A stretch of 7,356 nucleotides of DNA from Syntrophomonadaceae bacterium (GTDB lineage: Bacteria; Bacillota; Dethiobacteria; DTU022). A model generated the notes under the pieces. That model did not search any database. It was given only the letters and a program-made list of their open reading frames with translations, and was not told the DNA's origin. The position numbers were made by a program, and so were the translations under genes. The stretch covers positions 1-7,356 of the forward strand of contig PUKR01000275.1 in the NCBI GenBank assembly GCA_003552365.1, written 5' to 3'. Of this stretch, positions 1-7,020 are shown piece after piece; position 1 is the stretch's first letter; each line of letters opens with the position of its first letter.

Positions 1-390
1 CTGCTGATTAACTCCTGCCGCAGCGGAGAGGGCTCCGCTTTTCTGAGGTTTGCTCCCCGTGAATCGCTCTCATTGCCGCTTGTTAATGCCGCCGCCCGGG
101 TACGCCTGAAGGGTAACTGTATTGAAGAAGTGCGCCTGGTAGCAGCCCCGGTAAAACCTTATCCGACCAGGTTAGAAAAAACTGAAAAACTGCTGCCTGG
201 TTGTACCTTGCGGGAAGTGCCCTGGAGGGAAGTTGAAAAAACGGCTGTAGAAGAAGTGGAAGTACGCGGCAGTTTGCTGCGCTGTTCTGCACAGTACCGG
301 CGTTACCTTGTGGGAGTGCTTGCCGGCAGGGTTTTAAGAAACGCCCTGGAAAGAGCCAGCGGCAATCAGCCGGGAGGAGATAAAAAATGA
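1..390 (+). CDS. FAD-binding (medium) subunit of a xanthine dehydrogenase / CO dehydrogenase family molybdenum hydroxylase, C-terminal part
   Basis: The frame is open from base 1 to the TGA at 388-390, so this is the last 129 residues of a gene that begins outside the window. It corresponds to the C-terminal domain of the FAD subunit (CO_deh_flav_C type). Visible family features are FLRFAPRESLSLPLVNAAA near the start (compare the family pattern in which a conserved Arg is followed by a short helix ending in Ala-Ala), a glycine-containing strand pair, then VAAPVKPYPTRLEKTEKLL, and RGSLLRCSAQYRRYL before the final helix. In this family the subunit carries electrons between the [2Fe-2S] subunit and NAD or another acceptor. 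Its stop overlaps the start of the Fe-S subunit (ATGA, 387-390), which implies translational coupling. Order FAD then Fe-S suggests that the Mo subunit lies upstream. The substrate cannot be read from this fragment. A start at TTG 73 would be artificial, because homology continues upstream of it. Confidence 0.87.
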   Translation: MLINSCRSGEGSAFLRFAPRESLSLPLVNAAARVRLKGNCIEEVRLVAAPVKPYPTRLEKTEKLLPGCTLREVPWREVEKTAVEEVEVRGSLLRCSAQYRRYLVGVLAGRVLRNALERASGNQPGGDKK

Positions 391-887
391 AAAAGCAATT
401 GATTGTATTTAATATCAACGGAGAAAAGGTCGAAGTATTTGCCGATCCTGCCGAAAGTTTGCTGTATGTTTTGCGGGAACGGCTTGGCCTAACCGGCACC
501 AAGGAAGGTTGCGGGCAGGGTGAATGCGGTGCCTGCACGGTGCTCATGGAAGGCCGGGCGGTAAATAGCTGCCTGGTTCCTGCAGGGAAGGTGGAGGGGA
601 AACAGGTTCTGACTATTGAAGGGCTAACCCTGAAAGCAAGAGAGAAGGGGCTTGCAGTCCATCCTCTCCAGGAAGCCTTCGTGGAAAAAGGGGCGGTCCA
701 ATGTGGGTTTTGTACCCCGGGCATGGTAATTTCAGCATATGCCCTGTTAAAAGAAAACCGGCAGCCGTCTAAAGATCAAGTCCGAACGGCTATATCGGGC
801 AATTTGTGCCGCTGTACCGGTTATAAGCAGATCGAAGAAGCGATTCTTGCGGCATCAAAAAAGCTCAACAACGAACTGGTCCTATAA
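387..887 (+). CDS. [2Fe-2S] small subunit of a xanthine dehydrogenase family molybdenum hydroxylase
   Basis: This 166-residue protein is full length for the family (about 150-170). The N-terminal plant-type ferredoxin domain has Cys42, Cys47, Cys50 and Cys62 (KEGCGQGECGACTVLMEG, then NSC). The C-terminal four-helix domain holds the second cluster: Cys106 and Cys109 in QCGFCTPGM, and Cys141 and Cys143 in GNLCRCTGY. All eight cluster ligands are present, so it should be functional. The two clusters pass electrons from the molybdopterin site, in the Mo subunit (not in this window), to FAD in the preceding subunit. The ATG overlaps the upstream stop by 4 bases and follows GGGAGGAGA at 372-380. 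The motifs do not distinguish xanthine, nicotinate, 4-hydroxybenzoyl-CoA or CO dehydrogenase types, though an anaerobic hydroxylase of a heterocycle or purine fits the setting better than CO oxidation. Confidence 0.95.
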   Translation: MKKQLIVFNINGEKVEVFADPAESLLYVLRERLGLTGTKEGCGQGECGACTVLMEGRAVNSCLVPAGKVEGKQVLTIEGLTLKAREKGLAVHPLQEAFVEKGAVQCGFCTPGMVISAYALLKENRQPSKDQVRTAISGNLCRCTGYKQIEEAILAASKKLNNELVL

Positions 888-923
888 ATAATATAAATTT
901 CAGAATTAGAAGGAGTTTGATCG

Positions 924-2381
924 ATGCAGGTAAACAGACTGGCACAAAGCACTCTCGGGTTAAACCTGATGACGGAAGAACAGCTACAGAGGATCCACCA
1001 CGGGACCCTGACTGTCCTTGAGCGGACCGGGGTTAAGGTGCATGAAAAAGAGGCTCTTCAGCTTTTGGATGGAGCCGGGGCCAGGATAGAGGGAGACCTG
1101 GTTAAGATACCGCCGCACCTGGTTAATAAAGCCCTGAATTCAGCACCTCCGGTGGTATCTCTTTCCGGGCGCGACGGGAAAAGGGCCCTGACTATGGAAA
1201 AGAATAGCATTTATTACGGCACCGGCTCGGAGGTTAATTTTACAATAGATTTAGAAACCGGTGAACGCAGAAAGCCTTTAAAACAGGATAACCGCAATGC
1301 CGCCCTCCTGGTGGATGCCCTTGATTACACCGACTTTGCCATGTCTTTGGGCGTTGCCACCGACGTGCCTGTTGATTCCTCAGACGTACACCAGTTTGAG
1401 GCTATGCTTACCAGCACTACCAAGCCGATTCTCTTTACCGCCTACAAGCGCCGGGGGCTGGAACATATAGTTGAGATGGCCGCTTTGGCGGCGGGCGGAA
1501 AAGAAAAGTTAGCGGAAGGTCCAAGCCTGGCCCTTTATGCCGAGCCCAGCTCACCGTTGATGCATTCACGGGATTCATTGGAAAAACTGTTAACCTGTGC
1601 TGCTGAAGGAATTCCTTTGATTTACGCTACCACACCAATGCTTGGGGCGACAGCTCCGGTAACCATGAGCGGAGCCCTGGTAGTGGCCAATGCCGAAATT
1701 CTCTCCGGCCTGGTTATCCACCAGTTAAAATCTGAAGGGGCCCCATTTGTGTACGGTGGAGGGATTCCCCCCATGCATATGGCAACCTCGATCTGTTCTT
1801 ACGGCGCCCCGGAAAGAGACAGGGGCTGTATTGCGCTGGTTAAAATGTCCCGGTACTACAGCCTGCCATCTTTTACAACCGCCGGTTGCACCGATGCCCA
1901 CAGTTTTGATCAACAGGCGGGGATGGAAGCAGGATTCAATCTCTTGATTGCCGGCCTGGCCGGGGGGAACCTGATTCACAACCTCGGCTATATGGGGGTG
2001 GGAATGACTTCCTGCCTGGAACACCTGCTGCTGTGCAACGAAGCAGTGGGGGCGGTGAAAAACTTGCTGCGCGGTGTAGATGTGTCTGACGAGCACCTGG
2101 CCCTGGATTTGATTGACAAGGTCGGACCGGCCGGGCATTTTCTATCTGAGCCCCATACCATGAAACACTTCCGCGATGAACTTTATTTTCCTCAAATTTT
2201 AAATCGAAAAAATTACGACACCTGGCTGGCCGACGGAGGGCTGACTTTTGGAGAACTGGCCAACAGGAAGGTAAAAGAAATTTTAAACCGGCACAGGCCG
2301 GTTTCGCTGCCTGAAGAAATCAGGCGGCAGATCAGCGAAATTTCATTGAAACGGGACCGGGAAGTCCTGAACGAAAAATGA
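924..2381 (+). CDS. MttB-superfamily (non-pyrrolysine) corrinoid-dependent methyltransferase, copy 1
   Basis: This 485-residue protein belongs to the trimethylamine methyltransferase family (MTTB, COG5598), a TIM-barrel enzyme type that moves a methyl group from a methylated amine to a cognate corrinoid protein. Family features include YGTGSEVNFTIDLETGERR (about 98-116), the Gly-rich YGGG (277-280), AGCTDAHSFDQQAG (320-333) and NLIHNLGYMGVGM followed by SCLEHLLLCNE in the C-terminal half. The frame has no internal TAG, so it is not a pyrrolysine enzyme. His326 lies near where I expect the pyrrolysine of archaeal MttB, judged by eye. Non-pyrrolysine members demethylate glycine betaine (MtgB), proline betaine (MtpB) or carnitine (MtcB); the substrate here is unknown. 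The ATG follows AGAAGGAG (908-915) at good spacing. The next gene is a colinear paralogue. No corrinoid protein gene is in the window, so the partner must be encoded elsewhere. Confidence 0.93.
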   Translation: MQVNRLAQSTLGLNLMTEEQLQRIHHGTLTVLERTGVKVHEKEALQLLDGAGARIEGDLVKIPPHLVNKALNSAPPVVSLSGRDGKRALTMEKNSIYYGTGSEVNFTIDLETGERRKPLKQDNRNAALLVDALDYTDFAMSLGVATDVPVDSSDVHQFEAMLTSTTKPILFTAYKRRGLEHIVEMAALAAGGKEKLAEGPSLALYAEPSSPLMHSRDSLEKLLTCAAEGIPLIYATTPMLGATAPVTMSGALVVANAEILSGLVIHQLKSEGAPFVYGGGIPPMHMATSICSYGAPERDRGCIALVKMSRYYSLPSFTTAGCTDAHSFDQQAGMEAGFNLLIAGLAGGNLIHNLGYMGVGMTSCLEHLLLCNEAVGAVKNLLRGVDVSDEHLALDLIDKVGPAGHFLSEPHTMKHFRDELYFPQILNRKNYDTWLADGGLTFGELANRKVKEILNRHRPVSLPEEIRRQISEISLKRDREVLNEK

Positions 2382-2452
2382 TAAAACAGGTTGCTGAACG
2401 GCTGAACAGAAGCAAAAATCATGAAGAAAGGGCAGGGAGGATCAAGATTTGA
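2378..2452 (+). CDS. possible 24-codon linker ORF between the two methyltransferase genes
   Basis: The ATG at 2378 overlaps the stop of the first methyltransferase (ATGA, 2378-2381). The TGA at 2450-2452 overlaps the TTG start of the second (TTGA, 2449-2452). The 24-residue product is basic and helix-like (begins MIKQVAERLNRSKN). It has no good Shine-Dalgarno of its own. It could be a leader that couples translation of the two genes, or chance. No family is recognised, and I doubt that the peptide itself has a function. Confidence 0.2.
   Translation: MIKQVAERLNRSKNHEERAGRIKI
2435..2440 (+). promoter_or_regulatory. Shine-Dalgarno site for the TTG start of methyltransferase copy 2
   Basis: GGGAGG at 2435-2440 lies 8 bases before TTG 2449. 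This is what supports the TTG start over the next in-frame ATG at 2479, which has no comparable site upstream. Confidence 0.7.
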
Positions 2453-3906
2453 GTAACAACAATGAATTTGTTAAACGAATGGGTCTGGCAAACTTAACCG
2501 ACGATCAACTGGGGGATCTGCATCAAGCTACCCTTGATATTCTTGATCGGGTCGGGGTTAAGGTATGTTCTCCCGCCGCAGTGGAGCTTTTAAAAAGAGC
2601 AGGGGCCAGGGTTAACGGTGACCTGGTAAAAATACCCGGACAAATGATCCGGCAGGCTTTAGATACAGCTCCCGGGCGGGTAAAGGTATTCGACCGCAGC
2701 GGCAACCCGGCCATGAATCTTGAAAAAGAAAATATCTATTACGGCACCGGCTCTGACATGCCCTACACAATTGATGTTGATACCGGTGAAAGGCGACTTT
2801 CCGTGAAGCAGGATACGATCAATGCTGCGGTTGTTACCGATGCCTTAGAACACCTTGATTTTGTAATGGCTATGGCCAAGGCCTCGGATGTGCCTGAATC
2901 GAGAATTGATCGCCATCATTTTGAAGCGATGACTTTAAACAGCACCAAACCGATCATTTTTGACAGCCATGATTGCCGGGGGTTTTCCGAGATCGTCGAT
3001 ATGGCTTCCCTGGCTGTGGGAAGCAGGAAAAATTTGATTGAAAAACCGTACATTATCCATTATTGCCAGCCCAGTTCACCCCTGTTTCATACTGAAAATG
3101 CCCTGGAAAAATTAATTGTATCTGCCGAAGAAAGAATTCCGGTTGTCTATGCACCGGCGGTAATGTGTGGGGCGACCGGTCCTGTAACCACCGTTGGTTC
3201 CCTGCTGCTGGCCAACGCGGAAATTTTGTCGGGGCTGGTTGTTCACCAGTTGACGGCCGAAGGCGCACCGTTTATTTATGGCGGAGGCACACCGCCGCTT
3301 AACATGATCACCACTGTTTGTTCTTATGGGGACCCACAGGGAAGCCTGGGGTCAGTATCGCTGGTTCAGCTCTCCCATTATTACGACCTGCCTTCCTTTA
3401 CACTTGCCGGGTGCACAGATGCGCAAACCTTCGATCAGCAGGCGGCTATGGAAGCCGGGATCAATTTGCTGTTTACCGGTTTGAGCGGCGGCAACCTGAT
3501 TCACGACCTTGGCTACATGGGAGCGGGAATGACCGGCAGCCTGGAATACCTGATTTTATGCGATGAAGGAGTTGGAAAAATTAAGTATTTGCTTAAAGGT
3601 TTGGAATTGAACCCTACCACCATGGCGCTTGATGTTATTGAAAGGGTTGGCCCGGGGGGGCAGTTCCTCACCGAAGAGCATACCATGGAGCACTTTCGCA
3701 GCCAGATGCATTTTACCAGGTTGTTTAACCGTAACAACTACGATAACTGGCAGGCATCAGGTAGCAAGAGCTGTGGTGAATATGCCAATGCCCTTTTAAA
3801 GGAAATACTGCAGTGGCATGAAGTGCAGCCTTTAGACCCTAAAGTAGAACAGGCAATTAAAGAAATATCTGCCGGCAATTATTATGGCCGGGATCAACTG
3901 GCATAA
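2449..3906 (+). CDS. MttB-superfamily (non-pyrrolysine) corrinoid-dependent methyltransferase, copy 2
   Basis: This second family member is also 485 residues and aligns with copy 1 essentially without gaps; about half the residues look identical by eye. Shared blocks include YYGTGSDMPYTIDVDTGERR, YGGGTPPLNM, AGCTDAQTFDQQAAMEAG and NLIHDLGYMGAGM. There is no internal TAG. At position 326 it has Gln where copy 1 has His, in the segment just after Gly-Cys-Thr-Asp-Ala; other differences cluster near the barrel mouth (for example HYCQPSSPLFHT against LYAEPSSPLMHS). The pair probably arose by an old tandem duplication and now may act on different methylated amines or with different corrinoid partners, which is an inference. 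Translation starts at TTG 2449, supported by GGGAGG 8 bases upstream. The protein should be cytoplasmic. Confidence 0.93.
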   Translation: MSNNNEFVKRMGLANLTDDQLGDLHQATLDILDRVGVKVCSPAAVELLKRAGARVNGDLVKIPGQMIRQALDTAPGRVKVFDRSGNPAMNLEKENIYYGTGSDMPYTIDVDTGERRLSVKQDTINAAVVTDALEHLDFVMAMAKASDVPESRIDRHHFEAMTLNSTKPIIFDSHDCRGFSEIVDMASLAVGSRKNLIEKPYIIHYCQPSSPLFHTENALEKLIVSAEERIPVVYAPAVMCGATGPVTTVGSLLLANAEILSGLVVHQLTAEGAPFIYGGGTPPLNMITTVCSYGDPQGSLGSVSLVQLSHYYDLPSFTLAGCTDAQTFDQQAAMEAGINLLFTGLSGGNLIHDLGYMGAGMTGSLEYLILCDEGVGKIKYLLKGLELNPTTMALDVIERVGPGGQFLTEEHTMEHFRSQMHFTRLFNRNNYDNWQASGSKSCGEYANALLKEILQWHEVQPLDPKVEQAIKEISAGNYYGRDQLA

Positions 3907-3927
3907 TCTAAGATTCATTGTTATAAT
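3898..3927 (+). promoter_or_regulatory. possible internal promoter before the cyclohydrolase gene
   Basis: CTGGCA (3898-3903, 4 of 6 matches to TTGACA) lies 18 bases before a perfect TATAAT (3922-3927), in an AT-rich 58-base gap. It could give separate transcription of the genes from 3965 onward. AT-rich gaps produce TATAAT by chance, so this is tentative. Confidence 0.35.
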
Positions 3928-3964
3928 AATAAATATTTAAAAGATTAATTTGGGGTGAAGATAA

Positions 3965-4588
3965 ATGCTTAAAGATCTTTCTCTAGAAGTTTTTGTTCGC
4001 GAAGTGGCTTCAAATTCCCCGGCTCCAGGGGGCGGCAGTGTGGCGGCCCTGGCCGGAGCACAGGCGGCGGGCCTGCTTTCAATGTATTGCAATTTAAGCC
4101 AGGACCGGGAGAAGCTGGGTGACGTTGTTGATTCCTTGAGAAAAAATGGAGAGGAAGCACGCTATTTAATGGTCAAGCTCCTGGAAGCTTTAGATGAGGA
4201 TACGGTAGCATTTAACCGGGTAATGGAAGCTTTCCGTTTGCCCAAGGGCAGCGAAGAAGAGAAAAAAAAGCGCAGGGAAGCTATCCAGGAAGCGATGATA
4301 AACGCTGCGGATGTTCCCATGCAAACAGCCCGCGGCAGCCTGCGGGTTCTGTCCCTGGTTAACGAGGTAGCCGGCAGGGGAAACCCCATGGCTGTTACCG
4401 ACCTGGGTGTAGCCAACCTGCAGGCTATCTCAGGAATAACCGGGGCCTGTTACAATGTCAGGATCAATTTGGGGTCGATCAAAGACCGGGAGAAAGTTGA
4501 AGAGTATGAACAGGAAGTCTCGGAAATCCTTAAAGAAGGGCAGCTGCTGTTTGAGCAAAACAAAAAAATGATCGAAAAAGATATTTAA
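3965..4588 (+). CDS. fchA: cyclodeaminase/cyclohydrolase family protein (methenyl-tetrahydrofolate cyclohydrolase, FchA-like)
   Basis: This 207-residue protein has the usual length of stand-alone members of the FTCD_C family. The signature SPAPGGGSVAALAGAQAAGL lies at 18-37. Later family motifs are AFRLPK (89-94), followed by a charged helix, then GNPMAVTDLGVA (139-150) and NVRINL (164-169). In anaerobic bacteria such proteins convert methenyl-THF and formyl-THF (FchA) or deaminate formimino-THF. Next to two MttB-type methyltransferases, the cyclohydrolase role in processing methyl groups delivered to tetrahydrofolate is more likely. Histidine or purine degradation via formimino-THF is the alternative, and the upstream purine-hydroxylase-like subunits keep that open. 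The ATG is preceded by GGGGTGAAG (3952-3960). It is a cytoplasmic, all-alpha protein. Confidence 0.88.
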   Translation: MLKDLSLEVFVREVASNSPAPGGGSVAALAGAQAAGLLSMYCNLSQDREKLGDVVDSLRKNGEEARYLMVKLLEALDEDTVAFNRVMEAFRLPKGSEEEKKKRREAIQEAMINAADVPMQTARGSLRVLSLVNEVAGRGNPMAVTDLGVANLQAISGITGACYNVRINLGSIKDREKVEEYEQEVSEILKEGQLLFEQNKKMIEKDI

Positions 4589-4607
4589 CCGGGGAAAGGG
4601 GATTATT

Positions 4608-5399
4608 ATGTCCGGACTTTATTCAACAATCGATAATTCTTCTTTGTTAAAGTTCCTTTTTTATCCGCGCCGGCACCACAGCAAACCGCCTGGCAACGCT
4701 TTTGATTTAAAAATTCCCGTTGAAGAGGAAATAAATATAGTATGCCGCGCTTATCAGGCCAACCAAAATTACCCCTGGATTTTATACTTCCATGGCAACG
4801 GGGAAGTGGTCAGCGATTACGATGGCATTGCCCCGCTTTATACCGAAAGGGGTTTAAATTTACTGGTTGCCGATTACCGCGGCTACGGGGCAAGCGGCGG
4901 CAACCCCACGTTTTCAAGCCTGGTTAAAGACGCAGGGACCATTTTTGATTATGTTTATGATAATGTGTCGGATGGGAATGACAGCCGGGATTGGTTCGTG
5001 ATGGGACGCTCCCTGGGGAGCATTTCTGCCCTCGAATTAGCGGCGAGTAAAGTCGGCCTGTTAAAAGGGATGATCGTGGAGAGCGGTTTTATCAGTGTTA
5101 CCGGTTTAATTTACCATCTTGGGCTTCCTTCTCCGGGAGATCTTTCCGATCTGGAAAATGAAAAGCGGCGCCTTGCTTCCGGGGTTCAAATACCGGCCCT
5201 GGTTATCCACGGTGAAAATGACCGACTGGTTCCGATTTCCCAGGGCCGGGATCTATTTGAAACCCTGGGATCTGAACAAAAAGAATTTGTTGCAATTCCC
5301 CGTGCCGACCATAACGATATAATGTTTGTCGATTCAGAGAAATATATCCAGGCTATTGCCGGATTTGTCCAGGAGAACAAACTCCGCGGGCAGGGATAA
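4608..5399 (+). CDS. alpha/beta hydrolase (BAAT/BEM46-like serine hydrolase)
   Basis: This 263-residue protein has a complete alpha/beta-hydrolase core. The oxyanion-hole segment FHGNGE is at 61-66, ADYRGYGASGG at 89-98, the nucleophile elbow GRSLG at 133-137 (Ser135), the acid in HGENDRLVP (Asp205) and the catalytic His235 in ADHND. It lacks a signal peptide and should be cytoplasmic. The HGNGE and RGYG pattern resembles the broad family of hypothetical hydrolases near BEM46/YfhR rather than haloalkane dehalogenases or lipases. The substrate is unknown. In this operon it may hydrolyse an ester, lactone or thioester intermediate, which is an inference. It starts 19 bases after the cyclohydrolase stop, with GGGGAAAGGGG (4591-4601) before the ATG. 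Confidence 0.9.
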   Translation: MSGLYSTIDNSSLLKFLFYPRRHHSKPPGNAFDLKIPVEEEINIVCRAYQANQNYPWILYFHGNGEVVSDYDGIAPLYTERGLNLLVADYRGYGASGGNPTFSSLVKDAGTIFDYVYDNVSDGNDSRDWFVMGRSLGSISALELAASKVGLLKGMIVESGFISVTGLIYHLGLPSPGDLSDLENEKRRLASGVQIPALVIHGENDRLVPISQGRDLFETLGSEQKEFVAIPRADHNDIMFVDSEKYIQAIAGFVQENKLRGQG

Positions 5400-5403
5400 A
5401 ATA

Positions 5404-5410
5404 GGGAGGG
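5404..5410 (+). promoter_or_regulatory. Shine-Dalgarno site for the GTG start of the CBS protein
   Basis: GGGAGGG at 5404-5410 lies 7 bases before GTG 5418. No in-frame ATG precedes the conserved first strand of the first CBS domain, so the GTG is the likely start. Confidence 0.7.
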
Positions 5411-5417
5411 AAAGTAA

Positions 5418-5882
5418 GTGCTGGTTAAAGAGGTAATGAGTACAGATTTGATTACGGTTTCCACCGAAGATTCCGTGGAAAAGTGTGCCAGGCTGCTGCA
5501 AGAAAATGATATCAGCGGATTGCCGGTTCTTGATTCCGATAACAACCTGGCCGGGATAGTTACCGAAGGAGACCTGATCAGAAGGGCATCAAGGATTAAA
5601 GCTCCCGGTTATTTAGAAATTCTTGGCGGGTTGATCTACCTGGGCAGCCCCAAGAAGTTTGTCGATGAGCTGCAGAGGGCTATGGCCCTGGACGCGGGAC
5701 ATTTAATGAGTAAAAACGTGATTACGGTTAATCCCGATGATTCCCTGGAAAGTGCGGCCACCCTGATGGTTGAAAATAATATCAGCAGGTTGCCGGTTGT
5801 CGATGAAAACAGCGACCTGGTTGGCATAGTTTCCCGTCGTGATATTATGACGCGGCTTTATTCAGACAATGAAAAGCAATAA
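5418..5882 (+). CDS. tandem CBS-domain protein
   Basis: This 154-residue protein consists of two CBS motifs and almost nothing else. The first runs from VKEVMSTDLITV (3-14) through NDISGLPVLD and LAGIVTEGDLIRR (44-56). After an insert of about 38 residues the second runs from HLMSKNVITV (95-104) through NNISRLPVVD and LVGIVSRRDIM (134-144). Such pairs form a Bateman module that binds adenosine nucleotides (AMP, ATP, SAM) and senses energy or methyl status in the cytoplasm. There is no fused catalytic domain, so it probably acts on a partner. Its place between a hydrolase and the regulator suggests it tunes this pathway, but no partner can be named. Translation starts at GTG. Confidence 0.92.
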   Translation: MLVKEVMSTDLITVSTEDSVEKCARLLQENDISGLPVLDSDNNLAGIVTEGDLIRRASRIKAPGYLEILGGLIYLGSPKKFVDELQRAMALDAGHLMSKNVITVNPDDSLESAATLMVENNISRLPVVDENSDLVGIVSRRDIMTRLYSDNEKQ

Positions 5883-5906
5883 CTAATTTGGGGGTAAAAA
5901 GCCGGG

Positions 5907-6704
5907 ATGAAAGAAGAAGGCACTGTTACCAGGGAAGGAAAATATGTTCAATCGCTTGAGCGGGCCCTGACCATCCTCGAAGTGATGGCTAAAACCGGGG
6001 AGCCGGTCACAGTGACAGAATTGGCTGAAAAGGTAGGCTTGAAAGTGAGTACGGTCCACCGTTTGCTGACGACTCTTTTATACCGGGGCTATGTGGATCA
6101 AGATGCGGAGAGCAGTAAATACCAGGTTGGTTTTAAGGTATTGGAAATAGCCAACGCGGTTTATTCTTTTTCTGATATTCGGACCCTGGCCCGGCCGTAC
6201 CTGGAAGAGCTGGTCGAGCGCTGCAACGAAACGGCCAACCTGGCTGTGCTTGACGATACGGAGATAGTTTATATTGACCAGGTAGAGTCCCAAAACTATA
6301 TTATTGTAAAAATGTTTGCCAGGGTAGGAAACAGGGGGCCCGTCCACTGCACCGCTTCCGGAAAAGCACAGCTGGCCTTTCTGCCCGAAGAACGGTTAGA
6401 GCAGGTTTTATCGGAAATTACTTTTAAAAAATTTACCAATGAGACGATTCTTACTCCTGAAGCTTTACGCAAAGAATTGGAAAGAGTGAAAAGAGATGGT
6501 TTTGCCCTTGACTGGGGGGAAATGGAAGAATTTGTGCGCTGCATCGCCGCCCCGGTATTTAACTATGAAGGAAAAGCTGTAGCCAGTATCGGCGTTTCCG
6601 GTCCCAGCAACCGGATTACTTCCCACTATATTAAAAGTGAACTTGAAGAAGTAGTCACGGAAATTGCCGGCAGAATTTCTGCCAAACTCGGCTACCATAA
6701 ATGA
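5907..6704 (+). CDS. IclR-family transcriptional regulator
   Basis: This 265-residue protein has the standard IclR length and layout. The N-terminal winged helix-turn-helix spans about 13-75: YVQSLERALTILEVM, then VTVTELAEKVGLKVSTVHRLL as recognition region, and GYVDQD as wing. The C-terminal effector domain has CTASGKAQLAF, DGFALDWGEMEEFVRCIAAPVF and VASIGVSGPSNRI, all typical of the family. IclR proteins bind small organic acids or aromatics and repress or activate adjacent catabolic genes. As the last gene of the cluster it is a likely regulator of the operon and possibly of itself. The operator would be expected upstream of the operon start, which is outside the window. The ATG at 5907 has only a moderate site (GGGGG at 5890-5894), so the exact start is less certain. 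Confidence 0.94.
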   Translation: MKEEGTVTREGKYVQSLERALTILEVMAKTGEPVTVTELAEKVGLKVSTVHRLLTTLLYRGYVDQDAESSKYQVGFKVLEIANAVYSFSDIRTLARPYLEELVERCNETANLAVLDDTEIVYIDQVESQNYIIVKMFARVGNRGPVHCTASGKAQLAFLPEERLEQVLSEITFKKFTNETILTPEALRKELERVKRDGFALDWGEMEEFVRCIAAPVFNYEGKAVASIGVSGPSNRITSHYIKSELEEVVTEIAGRISAKLGYHK

Positions 6705-6818
6705 CTCATCGAAACGGGAAGGTTTTGCCCCCGGGCCGACTGATCGCGGGTAAATGGCGGCGGCTTAAGCTGCAGTCTTTCGCTAAGGTTCTCCCCGGCA
6801 TTCGCCATCTAAGGCTTT

Positions 6819-6833
6819 AGGCCTCGGCGGCCT
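6819..6833. repeat. inverted repeat (5-bp GC-rich hairpin)
   Basis: AGGCC and GGCCT flank the loop TCGGC. A competing pairing AAGGC (6811-6815) with GCCTT (6830-6834) is also possible. No T run follows directly, so it is not a classical terminator. Its role is unknown. Confidence 0.4.
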
Positions 6834-6843
6834 TCCTCCAAAA

Positions 6844-6981
6844 CTGGCCGACCGGCTGTAACCTTTGTTTCAATGGCCATTCCAACCGCTTAACCTGCAA
6901 TGTAATCTGTCCAAAATGCAGCAGCAGAGCAGCAAATAATAAAGGTGAATGTCTGTACCGAAGAGCGATCTGGCCAACCGG
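6844..6981. repeat. pair of 12-base near-identical direct repeats (6844-6855 and 6970-6981)
   Basis: CTGGCCGACCGG at 6844-6855 and CTGGCCAACCGG at 6970-6981 differ at one base and lie 126 bases apart. They could be regulator half-sites, remnants of an element or chance in a GC-rich stretch. Confidence 0.35.
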
Positions 6982-7020
6982 AAAGAGAGATCTTTGGGGC
7001 GGGCATTTTTTTAATGCAAA

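Noticed and set aside
83..724. 213-codon open frame on the minus strand
   Set aside because: It lies opposite the FAD and Fe-S subunit genes, whose motifs are clear, and its translation shows no family features.
924..3906. Pyrrolysine (TAG) in the MttB-family genes
   Set aside because: Both frames are complete without any in-frame TAG, as in the non-pyrrolysine MttB relatives.
6715..6815. tRNA-Sec or other tRNA in the intergenic region
   Set aside because: The segment ending in TTCTCCCCGGCATTCGCC looked T-arm-like, but no matching acceptor stem or UCA anticodon arm could be drawn.
6983..7012. Strong rho-independent terminator after the IclR gene
   Set aside because: The seven-T run is not directly preceded by a stable GC-rich stem; the only nearby hairpin is a weak 5-bp AAAGA/TCTTT, 11 bases away.
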